This document shows, one piece after another, positions 56,901 to 64,000 of a stretch of 64,000 nucleotides of DNA (positions within the stretch are counted from its first letter, which is position 1; each line of letters begins with the position of its first letter). Source of the stretch: Tenrec ecaudatus (Eukaryota; Chordata; Mammalia; Afrosoricida; Tenrecidae). The DNA is taken from contig NC_134545.1 of NCBI RefSeq assembly GCF_050624435.1, forward strand, positions 85,588,063-85,652,062, given 5' to 3'. Under the pieces are notes generated by a model. It was given only the letters and a program-made list of their open reading frames with translations. It did no database searches and was not told the origin of the DNA. The position numbers were made by a program, and so were the translations under genes.

Positions 56901-59900
56901 GCTACCATGCTCCGTCCCCACCTGGTCTACAGCTATACCTCTTCTCTACGCAACCTTACTCTTGGTCATTCCCCACCAGGCCTGCCACTCCCCCCTCACT
57001 ACCATTTTGGGTCCCATGTTGTTCCCTTGTCCCTGTGTTTGTTAACACCACTTCCTGACCCACCTACCTCCGCCCACCCCAAGTCCCCCCGGAACTGTCG
57101 GTCCCATTGTTTTTCCTCCAGATAGTTCATCCAACCTGTCCTATTCAGACAGACCTGTGGAGACACTAACATGCACAAAAACAAGACAGAGGAAAACAAA
57201 GCAACAGTATACAACCAGACAACAAAACAACAAAAACAAACCACTGACAAAGAACAAAACAAAACATTTCACGAAAGGAAAGCTTGTAGTTAGTTGAAGG
57301 ATCGTTTGTTGGCCCTTAGGAGCGTTTTCCAGTCCAGTCTGTTGGGGCACCACGCCCTGGCCCCAAAGTCCACTTTCAGGATTCCCTGGGGACCTTGCCG
57401 CTCCATTCCCTTGCTGTTCCGCTGCACTCCCCCAGTGCTTTGCCTCGGTGTGGTGGGATCAGGTCAGGTGCAATTCCCACACTGTGTCTCCGGTGCTGTC
57501 CCCTGTATCGCCCTTAGTCACTGAGGGGCATCATGTCTCATAGTAGGGCCAGCCGTGTTGTCCTCTCTGTGGACTGGCTGCTCTACTCAGGAACATCATC
57601 ATCACGGCCTGGTGGGCCAGGCTGTGCTCCACTCTCTCCTCCTGCCCCTTCATCTGCTCCCGTGTGCTCTGATCAGATATCTCCATCTCCCGGAGCTGCA
57701 GAGTCAATGACGTCCTTTGAAACAAATTCTTCTTGGGGGAGGGGCAGGAATCCACTTAATTTTTGGTGCTGGGGCCAGCCGCCCAGACCTCTCCACTGGT
57801 TCCCTACTCCACGCCGGGATATTGCATCCACACCTTGCGGCACTGGGTTGAAGTCTGGTCCCACTTTCCCTGTGGAGATATGAGCAATTCTTAAGATTCT
57901 GTTCCCCAAAATGTGCCTTATCTGGTTCCACTTCTAAATTTCTCTCTTTGAAAAGGCTGATTCGACCAAAGCATAAGTGTAAATAACTTTGCATAAATAT
58001 TTCCAAATCACTTAAAAGATTTCACATTAAACTCATATATTAGTGATGCTAATTATCAGTGTTCTTCTTTGCCAATCTCGATGTCACCTAGTGATCTTGT
58101 CCTTATGTTCTTGGCATTTCTGGTATCGATAATTGAACATTTTTCCCCCAATAAAGTGATTTTTAAAAAAATTTTGAAAGTTTTATTGTCACATTAATTT
58201 GCCTATTTGGAATTTTTAAATACTTTTACTACATGTTGGACTACTAACTGCAAAGTCAGCAGTTTGGAACTACGAGCCACTCCATGGGAGAAAGATGGGG
58301 CTTTCTACTCCCACAAAGAGTTACGATTTCAGTTCAGCCTTGTCCTATAAGGTCTCTGTGAATCGGTGCCCCCTTGCTGGCAGTGAGTTTTGAGTTAGTG
58401 TAAACAAACCTTAGCAGCATTTTCTCTATGGTTTTGGAGTTTATCCTATTATATACTCCAAAGGCATTTTTCAGTTGTTTCAAACATTGTGTTTGTCTAA
58501 TTATAAATGATAATGGTAAAAAGCAGCAGCATGTATCATGACAAGACTCCTGACTTCAGAATAAGATCTGGATGAAAATTCCAACTCTCTTCATCTATCA
58601 TGTTGGATAGAGTATTGAATCTCCTGAGCCCTTTTGTTCATTTCCTGTAATGATCAACTAGTAATAAATGGTCCCTGTTGTCTTTCTTCTATCACCCTTT
58701 CACTGATTTACTCTTGACAGATGATGTCGGTTCATACAGACTGCATCGTGTCTGTGCAGATTTTAAGTACATTGATGGAGATAACGATTCGAAATGGTAA
58801 GCGATTAGCAGTATTAACTGCTGTGTACATGGGGTCTTGATGGTCTGAGTATATTTGACAACGTTGACATTGTTTTTGTCGTGAAAGTTTTTAATAATGA
58901 AAGAAAACTCCAGTAAAGCAGAGTTGTCTGTATTTTTCTAATTTTATTGAAGAAAAAAGGCCTAAAATTTTGCAAGTTGCAGCCCAAGTCCTGGTTGACT
59001 TTGCTGAGCAAGTGAGTGGTAGTTGCAAGGTTTTTTTTTTTTTTTAGTAGCTGCAAGTTTTATTCACCTGTTAAGCTAATCAGTTTTAATTGGCTCTTTA
59101 GCAAGAGGCCTGCACTGGCAATGTGCTGAGGCGAATGAAGCATGCAGCACAGAAGTGTGCCAGTTGGGTTCTCACCTTTGAGAGCTCTTTTAATAAGCAT
59201 GACAGGGTTACCTATTTTGAGGACTGGGAATATGAAACCACCAAAGATGATACAATCTTCCTGAGTTAGTGGTAATTGGGATTTTAGCATTGTTATTCCC
59301 AGTTGTTGCAAACTTTGTTATTTCTTCCTGAGTTATATCCTTTCATCAATACTGTTTTTTCATATGGAGCCCTGGTGGCCTAGTGGGTTAAGTACACGCT
59401 GAACTGCTAACCACGGGTCAGCAGTTCAGATCCTGCAAGTCGCTCATCTGGAGAAAGATGAGACTGTGCTCCTGAAAGTATTTAAAGTCTTAGAAACTCC
59501 AAAGGGCAGTTCTACTCTGTCTTACCGGGTTGCTATGAATCAGAATTGATTTTGTGGCTGTGAGTTTGGGTTTTCTTCATAAACGTCACTTCCTTCACTT
59601 TTATGTGGACATGCATGATTCCTAACTGTACTACTAGTATATTGTTTGCAGCTGTCAGTTCTAGGAAAGCATTCTAATAGTTCAGGTCTCACATGCAGTT
59701 CTCAGTGTGAAACCACACGTGTGCAGGCTCAGACCCTGGAGTAAAAGCTCTTCTCTTTTAACTAGATGTCTTCAGTGACTCACCAGCTTGGCCCTGGGTC
59801 CCCTCATTAGCTGACATAGCAGCTGTGTTTCTCAACATGGGAATTGATTTCAGGTCTTTGTTTCCTCTTGAGGATCTGCAGCCGGACTTCAACGAAGCCA

Positions 59901-59907
59901 CTCTAGT
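32817..59907 (+). CDS. SLF2: SLF2 (FAM178A), SMC5-SMC6 complex localization factor 2, 5' part of spliced gene
   Basis: Spliced CDS: 32817-32956, 36064-36107, 36595-37322, 39017-39074, 44535-45508, 46447-46517, 49975-50097, 52070-52237, 53124-53226, 58721-58796, 59766-59907. These 2627 nt encode 875 full codons plus two bases; all junctions are AG/GT and phases agree. The protein begins [16 protein letters not shown] and is recognised as vertebrate SLF2 from recalled human sequence. Known role: nuclear adaptor that, with SLF1 bound to RAD18, recruits SMC5/6 to damaged or stalled replication sites; with SIMC1 it directs SMC5/6 to extrachromosomal DNA. Layout: a basic, Ser/Lys-rich, probably disordered N-terminal two thirds (residues about 1-640), acidic DSDEE clusters (about 620-645 and 700-710), then the start of the folded CANIN domain that binds SMC6/NSE5 (from about 715). 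The human protein is about 1170 residues, so roughly 300 codons lie beyond the right edge. No frameshift or internal stop was seen. Confidence 0.95.
33955..34185 (-). repeat. AfroSINE in SLF2 intron 1
   Basis: CTATGGAGTCGATTTCCAAC tail; a T-rich expansion near 34050. Confidence 0.75.
34380..34730 (+). repeat. Two plus-strand AfroSINEs in tandem, SLF2 intron 1
   Basis: First 34380-34483 (GCTGGTGGCGCCGTGGGGTA), 3'-truncated; second 34484-34730 ending GAATAGACTGGATGGCAGTG. Confidence 0.75.
34731..36063 (+). other. SLF2 intron 1, repeat-poor 3' part
   Basis: AT-rich unique-looking sequence leading to the exon 2 acceptor. No element recognised. Confidence 0.5.
36064..36107 (+). CDS. SLF2: SLF2 coding exon 2 (44-nt microexon)
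   Basis: Acceptor TTTTCAG, donor GTATGT. Encodes [14 protein letters not shown] (codons 48-61) between two split codons. The QSIIDFF core resembles a PCNA-interacting motif one residue shorter than canonical. Phases (2 in, 1 out) fit both neighbours. Confidence 0.92.
36595..37322 (+). CDS. SLF2: SLF2 coding exon 3
   Basis: Codons 62-304. Begins [12 protein letters not shown] and ends at codon boundary CTG before donor GTAAGT. Lys/Arg/Ser-rich low-complexity sequence with patches such as [14 protein letters not shown] that could serve as nuclear localisation signals (inference). Confidence 0.95.
37378..37516 (+). repeat. AfroSINE in SLF2 intron 3
   Basis: GGAGTGCCAGTGGCACGGGG head only 55 bp after the exon 3 donor; internally shortened. 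Confidence 0.75.
37812..37890 (-). mobile_element. MER5-like hAT-Charlie fragment
   Basis: GGTTCTCAAAATGTGACCTC then GACCAGCAGCATCAGC: the end of the ancient MER5A MITE. In SLF2 intron 3. Confidence 0.6.
38100..38292 (-). repeat. AfroSINE in SLF2 intron 3
   Basis: Complete minus copy, from TGCCATTGAGTCAATTCCTA to ACTCCACCAAGGCACC. Confidence 0.85.
39017..39074 (+). CDS. SLF2: SLF2 coding exon 4
   Basis: Encodes [19 protein letters not shown] (codons 305-323) plus one base. Acceptor AATAG, donor GTAGAA, a weaker donor than most in this gene. Basic RKRS cluster. Confidence 0.92.
39641..39730 (+). mobile_element. L1-family 3' tail fragment in SLF2 intron 4
   Basis: GCTGATGCCAGGGGCTTGGG ... 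CAATTGATGTAT; lacks the very end. Confidence 0.65.
40258..40490 (-). mobile_element. Old L1 3' end, SLF2 intron 4
   Basis: TTTTATTGACATATACTTCA and CCATAGATCTACCTATCC blocks of L1M-type 3' regions, minus orientation. Confidence 0.55.
40615..41539 (-). mobile_element. Composite element B: same MITE with an L1 3' end, opposite orientation
   Basis: Arms: 40615-40653 (CCATATATACTCAAGTATAA and on) and about 41457-41539 (ending CTCGAGTATATACGG), bordered by TA at 40613-40614 and 41540-41541. The L1 3' end inside is on minus (about 40655-41455). It sits at the same MITE position as in element A. Its 5' truncation lies about 50 bp further in, at GGTGAAGAAAGCTG. In SLF2 intron 4. Confidence 0.75.
41870..42170 (-). 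repeat. AfroSINE-related longer variant, SLF2 intron 4
   Basis: Minus: CAGGGTTTTCATTGGCTACT, CTGCCAGGTCTTTCTTCC and ACTACCACTGGACC blocks. Confidence 0.6.
42195..42350 (-). repeat. AfroSINE, SLF2 intron 4
   Basis: GACAGAGTAGAACTGCCTTA to TTGCCAGGGCCCCC; directly follows another SINE. Confidence 0.75.
42391..43313 (+). mobile_element. L1-family 3' end with second tail, SLF2 intron 4
   Basis: Main L1 3' end 42391-43163 (AATAAAATGA), then a second tail 43164-43313 ending again in AATAAAATGA plus A/T tract. Near-duplications GGAGTCATGAAGA (42378-42390) and GGAATCATGAAAG (43314-43326) border the whole pair. Confidence 0.75.
43327..44534 (+). other. SLF2 intron 4, repeat-poor 3' part
   Basis: No element recognised between the L1 at 43313 and exon 5. 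Confidence 0.5.
44535..45508 (+). CDS. SLF2: SLF2 coding exon 5 (largest exon)
   Basis: 974 nt, codons 324-648. Starts [15 protein letters not shown] and ends SQSSDYT before donor GTAAGT. Mostly Ser/Lys-rich and probably disordered; near the end an acidic segment ([19 protein letters not shown]) followed by a short helical-looking LKSLEEIM, which is well conserved with the remembered human sequence. Confidence 0.95.
45674..45985 (+). mobile_element. hAT-type MITE in SLF2 intron 5
   Basis: 312 bp. Inverted ends CAGTGGTCTCCAAA and TTTGGAGACCACTG; perfect 8-bp duplication CTGTAAAT at 45666-45673 and 45986-45993. No coding capacity. Resembles the OC1/OposCharlie group, but that family assignment is a guess. 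Confidence 0.88.
46447..46517 (+). CDS. SLF2: SLF2 coding exon 6
   Basis: Encodes [19 protein letters not shown] and on to EDTQ (codons 649-671) plus two bases. Acceptor TTTTAG, donor GTTAGT. The first residues differ from remembered human but [17 protein letters not shown] is the same. A complete hAT element starts only 99 bp after the donor. Confidence 0.93.
46617..48044 (+). mobile_element. hAT transposon with degraded transposase in SLF2 intron 6
   Basis: 1428 bp bounded by inverted ends TAAGGTGCCCAGATGT / TAAGGTGACCAGATTT and a perfect 8-bp duplication CCCATGAC (46609-46616, 48045-48052). The interior keeps transposase remnants on plus: near 46750-47120 a segment with [14 protein letters not shown], typical of hAT transposases, broken by one frameshift; and at 47625-47879 the C-terminal dimerisation block beginning NAATERVFS. 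Between them are many stops. The length is well below an autonomous hAT, so this is a decayed, probably internally deleted copy. CpG-containing ends suggest it is not very ancient. Confidence 0.88.
49066..49236 (-). mobile_element. L1-family 3' tail in SLF2 intron 6
   Basis: Minus tail (AAATCATTTTATTAGGGGCT and on); a possible duplication TTTTGTTTTGT lies on each side. Adjoins a SINE 3' fragment at 49261-49308. Confidence 0.75.
49425..49560 (+). repeat. MIR fragment in SLF2 intron 6
   Basis: TCCTCATCTGTAAAACGGGG and following spacing fit the 3' half of MIR. Confidence 0.65.
49975..50097 (+). CDS. SLF2: SLF2 coding exon 7
   Basis: Codons 672-712 plus two bases: [19 protein letters not shown] then an acidic [10 protein letters not shown] segment and LLEEH. 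Acceptor ATGCAG, donor GTAGAG. Lies between a repeat-poor stretch and the intron carrying the 82-bp minisatellite. Confidence 0.94.
50300..50415 (+). repeat. Degraded AfroSINE, SLF2 intron 7
   Basis: Only the tail TCCATATGAGTCGAAAGTCC is clear. Confidence 0.5.
50500..51545 (+). mobile_element. Older L1-type 3' UTR containing a minisatellite, SLF2 intron 7
   Basis: Sequence such as CAATTGGTATAACACAATCC and a terminal CACTAATAAAC resemble Afrotherian L1 3' UTRs as remembered. The 82-bp array arose inside it. Confidence 0.5.
51047..51470 (+). repeat. Minisatellite, five units of 80-84 bp plus a partial one
   Basis: Units start at GGATGAATGGAAACTGT: 51047, 51129, 51211, 51295, 51375, with a partial sixth at 51456. 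Lengths are 82, 82, 84, 80 and 81; differences are mainly in a short GA-rich run (CAGAGAAGAAG variants). On minus the array stays open for 178 codons, which I regard as chance. Confidence 0.95.
52070..52237 (+). CDS. SLF2: SLF2 coding exon 8
   Basis: Codons 713-768 plus two bases. Begins [20 protein letters not shown] and includes [20 protein letters not shown]; almost identical to human as remembered. Start of the folded CANIN (SMC6/NSE5-interacting) region. Strong polypyrimidine tract (T8) before the acceptor; donor GTAAGT. Confidence 0.95.
52238..53123 (+). other. SLF2 intron 8
   Basis: No repeat confidently recognised; no extra exon seen. Confidence 0.5.
53124..53226 (+). CDS. SLF2: SLF2 coding exon 9
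   Basis: Codons 769-803: [20 protein letters not shown] then [15 protein letters not shown]. Acceptor TTTGCAG, donor GTAAGA; ends on a codon boundary. Part of the helical CANIN region. Confidence 0.95.
53380..53950 (+). mobile_element. Mariner transposase remnant in SLF2 intron 9
   Basis: Plus strand, same mariner type as 16490-17080, opposite orientation. Equivalent segments (QSDQWYL, YHEGSW-like, SRVSKG-like) appear across frames; heavily mutated. Confidence 0.6.
54245..54567 (+). mobile_element. RTE LINE 3' fragment in SLF2 intron 9
   Basis: Contains AATAAATCTGTCTTAGA and the usual last segment to the tail (GATGGCGCAGGACTGGACAG). Diverged. Confidence 0.7.
54892..55090 (+). repeat. AfroSINE, SLF2 intron 9
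   Basis: Near full length: CTGGTGGTTTAGTGAGATAT to GGAATCGACTTGATGGCACT. Confidence 0.85.
55458..57880 (-). mobile_element. Longest young L1-type copy (about 2.4 kb of 3' region) in SLF2 intron 9
   Basis: Minus orientation: tail at 55458-55500, then the purine-rich (on minus) 3' UTR, a CA/TA microsatellite (56116-56192), and a direct duplication of about 248 bp (56200-56447 and 56448 to about 56660). From 56700 to 57880 the sequence is found only once in the window. No reverse transcriptase is visible. The 5' boundary near 57880 is estimated; no target duplication was found. I infer an L1 3' UTR from the terminal AATAAA and G-rich purine tract; another LINE or retroposon is possible. Confidence 0.6.
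58223..58400 (+). repeat. AfroSINE lacking the head, SLF2 intron 9
   Basis: GACTACTAACTGCAAAGTCA onwards to the tail; ends 320 bp before exon 10. Confidence 0.75.
58721..58796 (+). CDS. SLF2: SLF2 coding exon 10
   Basis: Codons 804-828 plus one base: [20 protein letters not shown] then ITIRN. Acceptor TTGACAG, donor GTAAGC. Follows a 5.5-kb intron filled by a mariner fragment, an RTE tail, SINEs and a 2.4-kb L1-type insertion. Confidence 0.95.
59029..59305 (-). pseudogene. 5'-truncated retrocopy of an unidentified polyadenylated transcript
   Basis: On minus: about 250 nt, then AATAAA (near 59060), then A14-15 next to a possible short target duplication (GTTGCAAG on the left, GTTGCAAA on the right). 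A frame of 83 codons is open on minus (59060-59311) but I recognise no protein in it; it may be 3' UTR. Inside SLF2 intron 10, antisense to the gene. Confidence 0.5.
59366..59575 (+). repeat. AfroSINE, full length, SLF2 intron 10
   Basis: GGAGCCCTGGTGGCCTAGTG to GTTGCTATGAATCAGAATTG. The best-preserved head in the window, with recognisable tRNA-like box A and box B spacing. Confidence 0.88.
59766..59907 (+). CDS. SLF2: SLF2 coding exon 11 (last exon in window)
   Basis: Codons 829-875 plus two bases: [20 protein letters not shown] through [10 protein letters not shown]. Acceptor AACTAG, donor GTAAGT at 59908. The next expected segment (human starts VSETQTT) is not found in the remaining 4.1 kb, so intron 11 runs past the edge. 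Confidence 0.92.
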
Positions 59908-60475
59908 GTAAGTTTTTCTTCATACATTAGCACAGTATCTCTAATACTTAAGATGTTTCTGCAGAGGAAACGCTACATTCTAACAATCTTAATAGATTCA
60001 AGTGGATTGTTTGGTATTACTTGTATTCTGATTATAACATTAATACAGACTGATTAGGGAAATTTTGAAATACATAAAGACTGTATCATTTCCTACCACT
60101 TAAAGAAAAACACTGTTAACATTTTGGTTTTTATTCCAGCCATTTTTATATGCATATATTTTATCATATTCAGTTTTCGCTATGTATATTTATTTAACAT
60201 TTTTCTGTCAATACTTGTTAGAATCAGATTTTTCAAATTGTATAAAATCTCATTTTGACATAACCATCTTTTCCTCTCTGGTGTATATAGAAAAACTATA
60301 AACATGGTCAGTGGTTCTTAGACTCCTATTGGATAGAACCAAGAACTCAATATTTGCCACTCAGTTAATAAGGAGTGAAGACTATGGAGGTACTTTTTCC
60401 CTGGCAGCCCCAGCACACTGTTGCGGGATCTCTGTGATAGTTAGTGTGGCACGTAAACAACTGCTATCTTTGTGC

Positions 60476-61087
60476 GGTTGACCCTTGAATACGACAGGTG
60501 TGAACATTGTGGGTCCACTTACACGGGGGTTTTCTTTAAAATTCTGTGTGATACTAGTCACCTGTACATGAGCAGTAAACTACATGTAGCAGTAAAACAT
60601 GACCTCAACATTCTCGTGTATTTTTCAACATGTTTAGTATAATATAAATGTTGAATGACATCATGGAACTCTGAAATGCCCCTAGTGATGCTGAAAGTGC
60701 TCTCAAGAAGCAGAAAAGTCATGATGTTGTAGATTGAGGTCTGCAGCCGTGTTTGTGGACCGTTTCAAGAGAAATGAATGGCTGTGAGGACCGTTATTCA
60801 AAGGGGAAATGCATGGAGATGTTGCCGCAGCTATGCTAGCAGGCATGAAAGCCTTGCACTGTTTTTGAAATAGCTTTTAATTGTATTGAAAATGCCGTTT
60901 TTCTGTTGATGCAGTATATTAATACTTAGGTCATACCAAATATGTGTTAAATCTACCGTTCATGTTATCAGTAAGTTGACCGATCAATAGTGCTTAAGTT
61001 TTGGGCAAGTCAGAAATTATATGTGGATTTCCTACTGTGCCAGGGCGCCAGCGCTCTTAAATCCCCTACGTTAGGCAAGGGTCAACC
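60476..61087 (+). mobile_element. Tigger/pogo-like DNA transposon fragment
   Basis: Inverted ends GGTTGACCCTTGAATACGAC and (complement) GGTTGACCCTTGCCTAACG about 610 bp apart. No transposase. In SLF2 intron 11. Confidence 0.6.
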
Positions 61088-61126
61088 ACATATGCTAAAT
61101 AGAACATGGTCATTATAGCATCCCCC

Positions 61127-61600
61127 CTTTTTTTTTTTAAGAAAATCTTTTTATTTTTAAATAATGTATATTACCATGCCGTTGTGAGCCATAATACAGA
61201 GATCCTGGTTATACCATTTCCTCCGGTGGGGTAACAGCTTGTGTACCTGTAGTACAGTATCGCAACCCAAAAATTGACGTTGATACAGACCATCAACCTT
61301 TTTCAGATCACACCAGTTTTTCAACAGCAACTCAAAAGGTTAGACAGGAAACAGGGAGGAGTGAGTTTTATGTTCATGGAAAGAATTCCGCAAAGGGTGA
61401 GACTGCACAGCTCGAATATCGTCAGTGTCTCGGGGCTGCCAGCCGCGAGCACCAGCTCAAACAGTTCACCAGTTTTTGATTTGATTTGATTTTTTCACCA
61501 GTTTCTTGGGCACTGCTCTGTGTGCGTATATTTTAACCAATAAACCCATGTGACCATCGTGGTCAAGATTATGTCTTCCCTTACACATCCATACTAAAGT
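61127..61600 (-). mobile_element. Old L1 3' end, SLF2 intron 11
   Basis: CATAATACAGAGATCCTGGT, AGTACAGTATCGCAACCC and GACATTGATACAGACC-like blocks of L1M 3' regions; A-tail at the left. Confidence 0.6.
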
Positions 61601-62319
61601 GTTTGGGGACCGTGTTAATGTAGAGCATTTTTAATGTTAGCCGTGGCACCAGCTTGACATTGGGCTACGATCGGCGTGTCCAGTTACTGCTGTTGGTGGG
61701 CAGCGAGGACTCTCGCCCGGGTGCTGGTTGCGGTCGAGCCGCCTGTGGCTCATGGCCCCTGAGCGATGCAGAGTGGAACTTCTCCACCGAGGGGCCCGTG
61801 CGTGACGCAGTGACATTTCATACCTGCACAGGCCTTTGCAGACCAAGGGCTTTGCTCTTGCTAAAATAGTGAAGACAAATTAATGATTGATCTTCTAAGG
61901 CTATATCTTTCTAAATGACAAAGATAATAGCTATTCATTTAAGAAGTTTAGAAAGATTACAAGTTAATTGTGAACTCTTTCCACGTAGAGATAACCCAAC
62001 ACCCAGCATGTGTATTTTTTAAGTAAAATTGTACTACTTATAGTCTTATAACGGACAACTTAACACTTTAAGTACTTTTTCACATGCATGCTTTATAGTG
62101 ACACTCAGAATGCTATGAGTCTCATATTCACCTTAATTTATTCCACTGATTCCTATAGGCAGCAGGTTTTTCCAAGTTTTTGCTGTTATAATAATGTTTT
62201 TATGAATTTTCTTTTACATAAACAATTGAATGAATCCATTTTTCAAAATAATCGAAGGTGCAGAAATGTTTTAATGTCTCATTAACTTCAAAAAACATTT
62301 ATACTGGCCAATTTAAAGG

Positions 62320-62500
62320 AGCTCCTACTGGCACAGTGGGTTAATTGTTGGGTTTGCCAACCGCAACGTTGGCAGTTCAAACCCACTGTCTGCTCCGTGA
62401 GAGAGCTATGAGGTTATCTGCTCCTGTAAAGATTTATAGTCTTGGAGATCATAAGGTCTCTGAGGTAGAATTAACTCAGTGGCAGTGGCCTTGTGTTTAT
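62320..62500 (+). repeat. AfroSINE, SLF2 intron 11
   Basis: GGAGCTCCTACTGGCACAGT to AATTAACTCAGTGGCAGTGG. Confidence 0.85.
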
Positions 62501-62934
62501 CTATTAATTAGTTACCTTAACAAATTCTATATTGATCAAGACTTGTCATCGTCATGTTTAACAAAGAACAGAAATATTCCATAAAATATTCCAAAAATCA
62601 CCATTATTACTTAACATTATTTTGGAGGATTAGGTCAAAGCAATTAGGAAGAAGAAAAAGTTATAAAAATTGTAAAGGAGTTGGTTAAAGAGTTGTCATT
62701 TGCAGAACTATTAATATATACACAGGAACCTAAGAGTGAACTGAAAAATTATGACAGTAAATTTGATAAGGGTGCCTAGGTACAAAATTACTAAAAAGAA
62801 ATTTAGATATATGAACTATAGCTAAGATATTCTTAAAGAAAAGACTCCATTTATAACAGCAAGGAAAAAAGTTGAAATATGTGAGAATGCTCTAAAGCTG
62901 TGTGTGTGAAAGAAAACATCACTACGGGACAAAA

Positions 62935-63050
62935 GCGGGAGAGCGATGAGGCTTCCTTCCCGCGTACAGAGTTACCATCTCGGGAACCCACGGGGCAAGC
63001 TACCCTACCCTGTGGGTTCATGATGAGTCCGAATTGACTCTATGGCTGGG
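62935..63050 (+). repeat. AfroSINE 3' part, SLF2 intron 11
   Basis: ATGATGAGTCCGAATTGACT tail; the head is lost. Confidence 0.65.
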
Positions 63051-63659
63051 AAAGAAGGTACAAGGAAAGAACTTAGGAAATAGAGAAGTCGCCTGTAGTT
63101 TCAAATAGGAACATTCAACAGGTTATTAGAGCTGTGTTAGGTTGACTGCTTTTAATCAAGTTCTAGTAAGAAATGGAAACAGGATGTAGGGTTAGGGGAG
63201 GGAACAAACAAAAACAATTGGGATGAAACAACTGATTCTAAAGTTCTGTGGAAAACGAGTTATGGAGCAGGACTGGCCTTCACAGGTATTAAAACAGTAT
63301 AGCACAGGTCCAGAGATATAAAGTTCCATCATTGAAATAAGATGACTCTAAAGTAACTGAAATGCATGTAGGTAGTCTGTGGGCAAGGGAGCATTTCAGA
63401 AAGAAGGAAGCAGGAAAGTAGACTGTTCAGAAGCTGTTATTGGCATAACTGGCGGCCATCAGGGGGCAAAAATGGAATCTACACCTCACACTTATAGCTA
63501 GCTCAAATATTTAAATGTATACAGTGAGACCATAAAATACAGAAAAGTAAACCCTGTATAGAACAGAACCTGTCAGAGAAGGAAGACTCATACATTCTAC
63601 TAAAATGAGTACTAGAAAGGTGGTAAGTCTGATCCTGTCCCAGGCAGCAAACTGTGTGT

Positions 63660-63775
63660 GTGGGGGGGCTGCCATCGAGTCTGTTCCGACCCATAGCGAC
63701 AGCACCCTGCACTGTCGGTGCTCCTGCACGAGCCTGGCAAGTGGTCCTCTGCTGGAGCCCTTGTTACCAAACAAA
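63660..63775 (-). repeat. AfroSINE fragment, SLF2 intron 11
   Basis: GCTGCCATCGAGTCTGTTCC tail on minus; the remainder is diverged. Confidence 0.55.
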
Positions 63776-64000
63776 GCAGCTTCAGGTTTCATTTTGGAAC
63801 AAACTCAGAATTTTTTGGTAATCTTCGGAGAAGAGAAGATAGTTTCATGCATGAACTAAAACCTGGAATCCATAAAAGTTCTCATCAATTTAAATAGGAA
63901 AAAATAATTTTCTACCCTATCCAAAACCCCCAGCCGTAGCCCCTACTTATTCTTACCCACCTATATACAGAGGAGCCTAAAGTTTTAGAGATTTCTGCAT

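Noticed and set aside
61640-61870. GC-richer segment as a possible exon or gene
   Set aside because: Pieces resemble a diverged SINE (CGATGCAGAGTGGAACTTCT); the 71-codon frame has no recognisable match.
1-64000. CRISPR arrays, operons, prokaryotic origins or phage genes
   Set aside because: Spliced vertebrate gene, SINEs, LINEs and LTRs show nuclear mammalian DNA; the one regular array (51047-51470) has no spacer structure.
59908-64000. A twelfth SLF2 exon in the window
   Set aside because: I searched for the expected continuation (SETQTT-like, then IFSTLPETN-like) with AG/GT borders and found none.

Overview
This window is nuclear DNA of a placental mammal and almost certainly an afrotherian, most likely a tenrec such as Echinops. 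Dozens of tRNA-derived AfroSINE copies and broken copies of an RTE (BovB-clade) LINE with an AfroSINE-like 3' tail are hallmarks of Afrotheria. A full-length SPIN-type hAT element, known from tenrec but not from elephant, narrows this to tenrecs. The species call is inference; no database was searched.

From 1 to about 32.2 kb no multi-exon gene is visible. The stretch is intergenic DNA built from nested repeats: ancient L1 pieces, RTE fragments, a young lineage-specific L1 family seen mainly as 3' ends (AATAAAATGA just before the tail), AfroSINEs, several LTRs, mariner remnants, MITEs and microsatellites. Two cellular RNAs were copied back into this DNA: a complete COX5B cDNA with an intact 129-codon frame (20482-20871, minus) and a 3'-truncated 7SK RNA copy without an A-tail (about 23584-23807, minus). 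In human the region upstream of SLF2 separates it from PAX2; I infer the same order here.

From a GC-rich promoter at about 32.3-33.3 kb to the right edge lies SLF2 (FAM178A) on the plus strand. Eleven coding exons (32817-59907) give 875 full codons with consistent splice phases; the last roughly 300 codons lie beyond the window. SLF2 works with SLF1 and RAD18 to bring the SMC5/6 complex to stalled forks and damaged DNA. Its introns hold an hAT MITE, a degraded 1.4-kb hAT element with perfect 8-bp target duplications, an 82-bp minisatellite, a mariner fragment, a Tigger-like element and a 2.4-kb L1-type insertion.

The most unusual structures are: (i) two copies, 30 kb apart, of a small TA-flanked palindromic MITE each carrying an L1 3' end at the same internal site; (ii) an L1 insertion that appears to carry a second L1 tail plus unique DNA between 17-bp target duplications; (iii) an 18-bp target duplication around nothing but an A-rich tail; (iv) the tailless 7SK copy; (v) the intact COX5B retrocopy.
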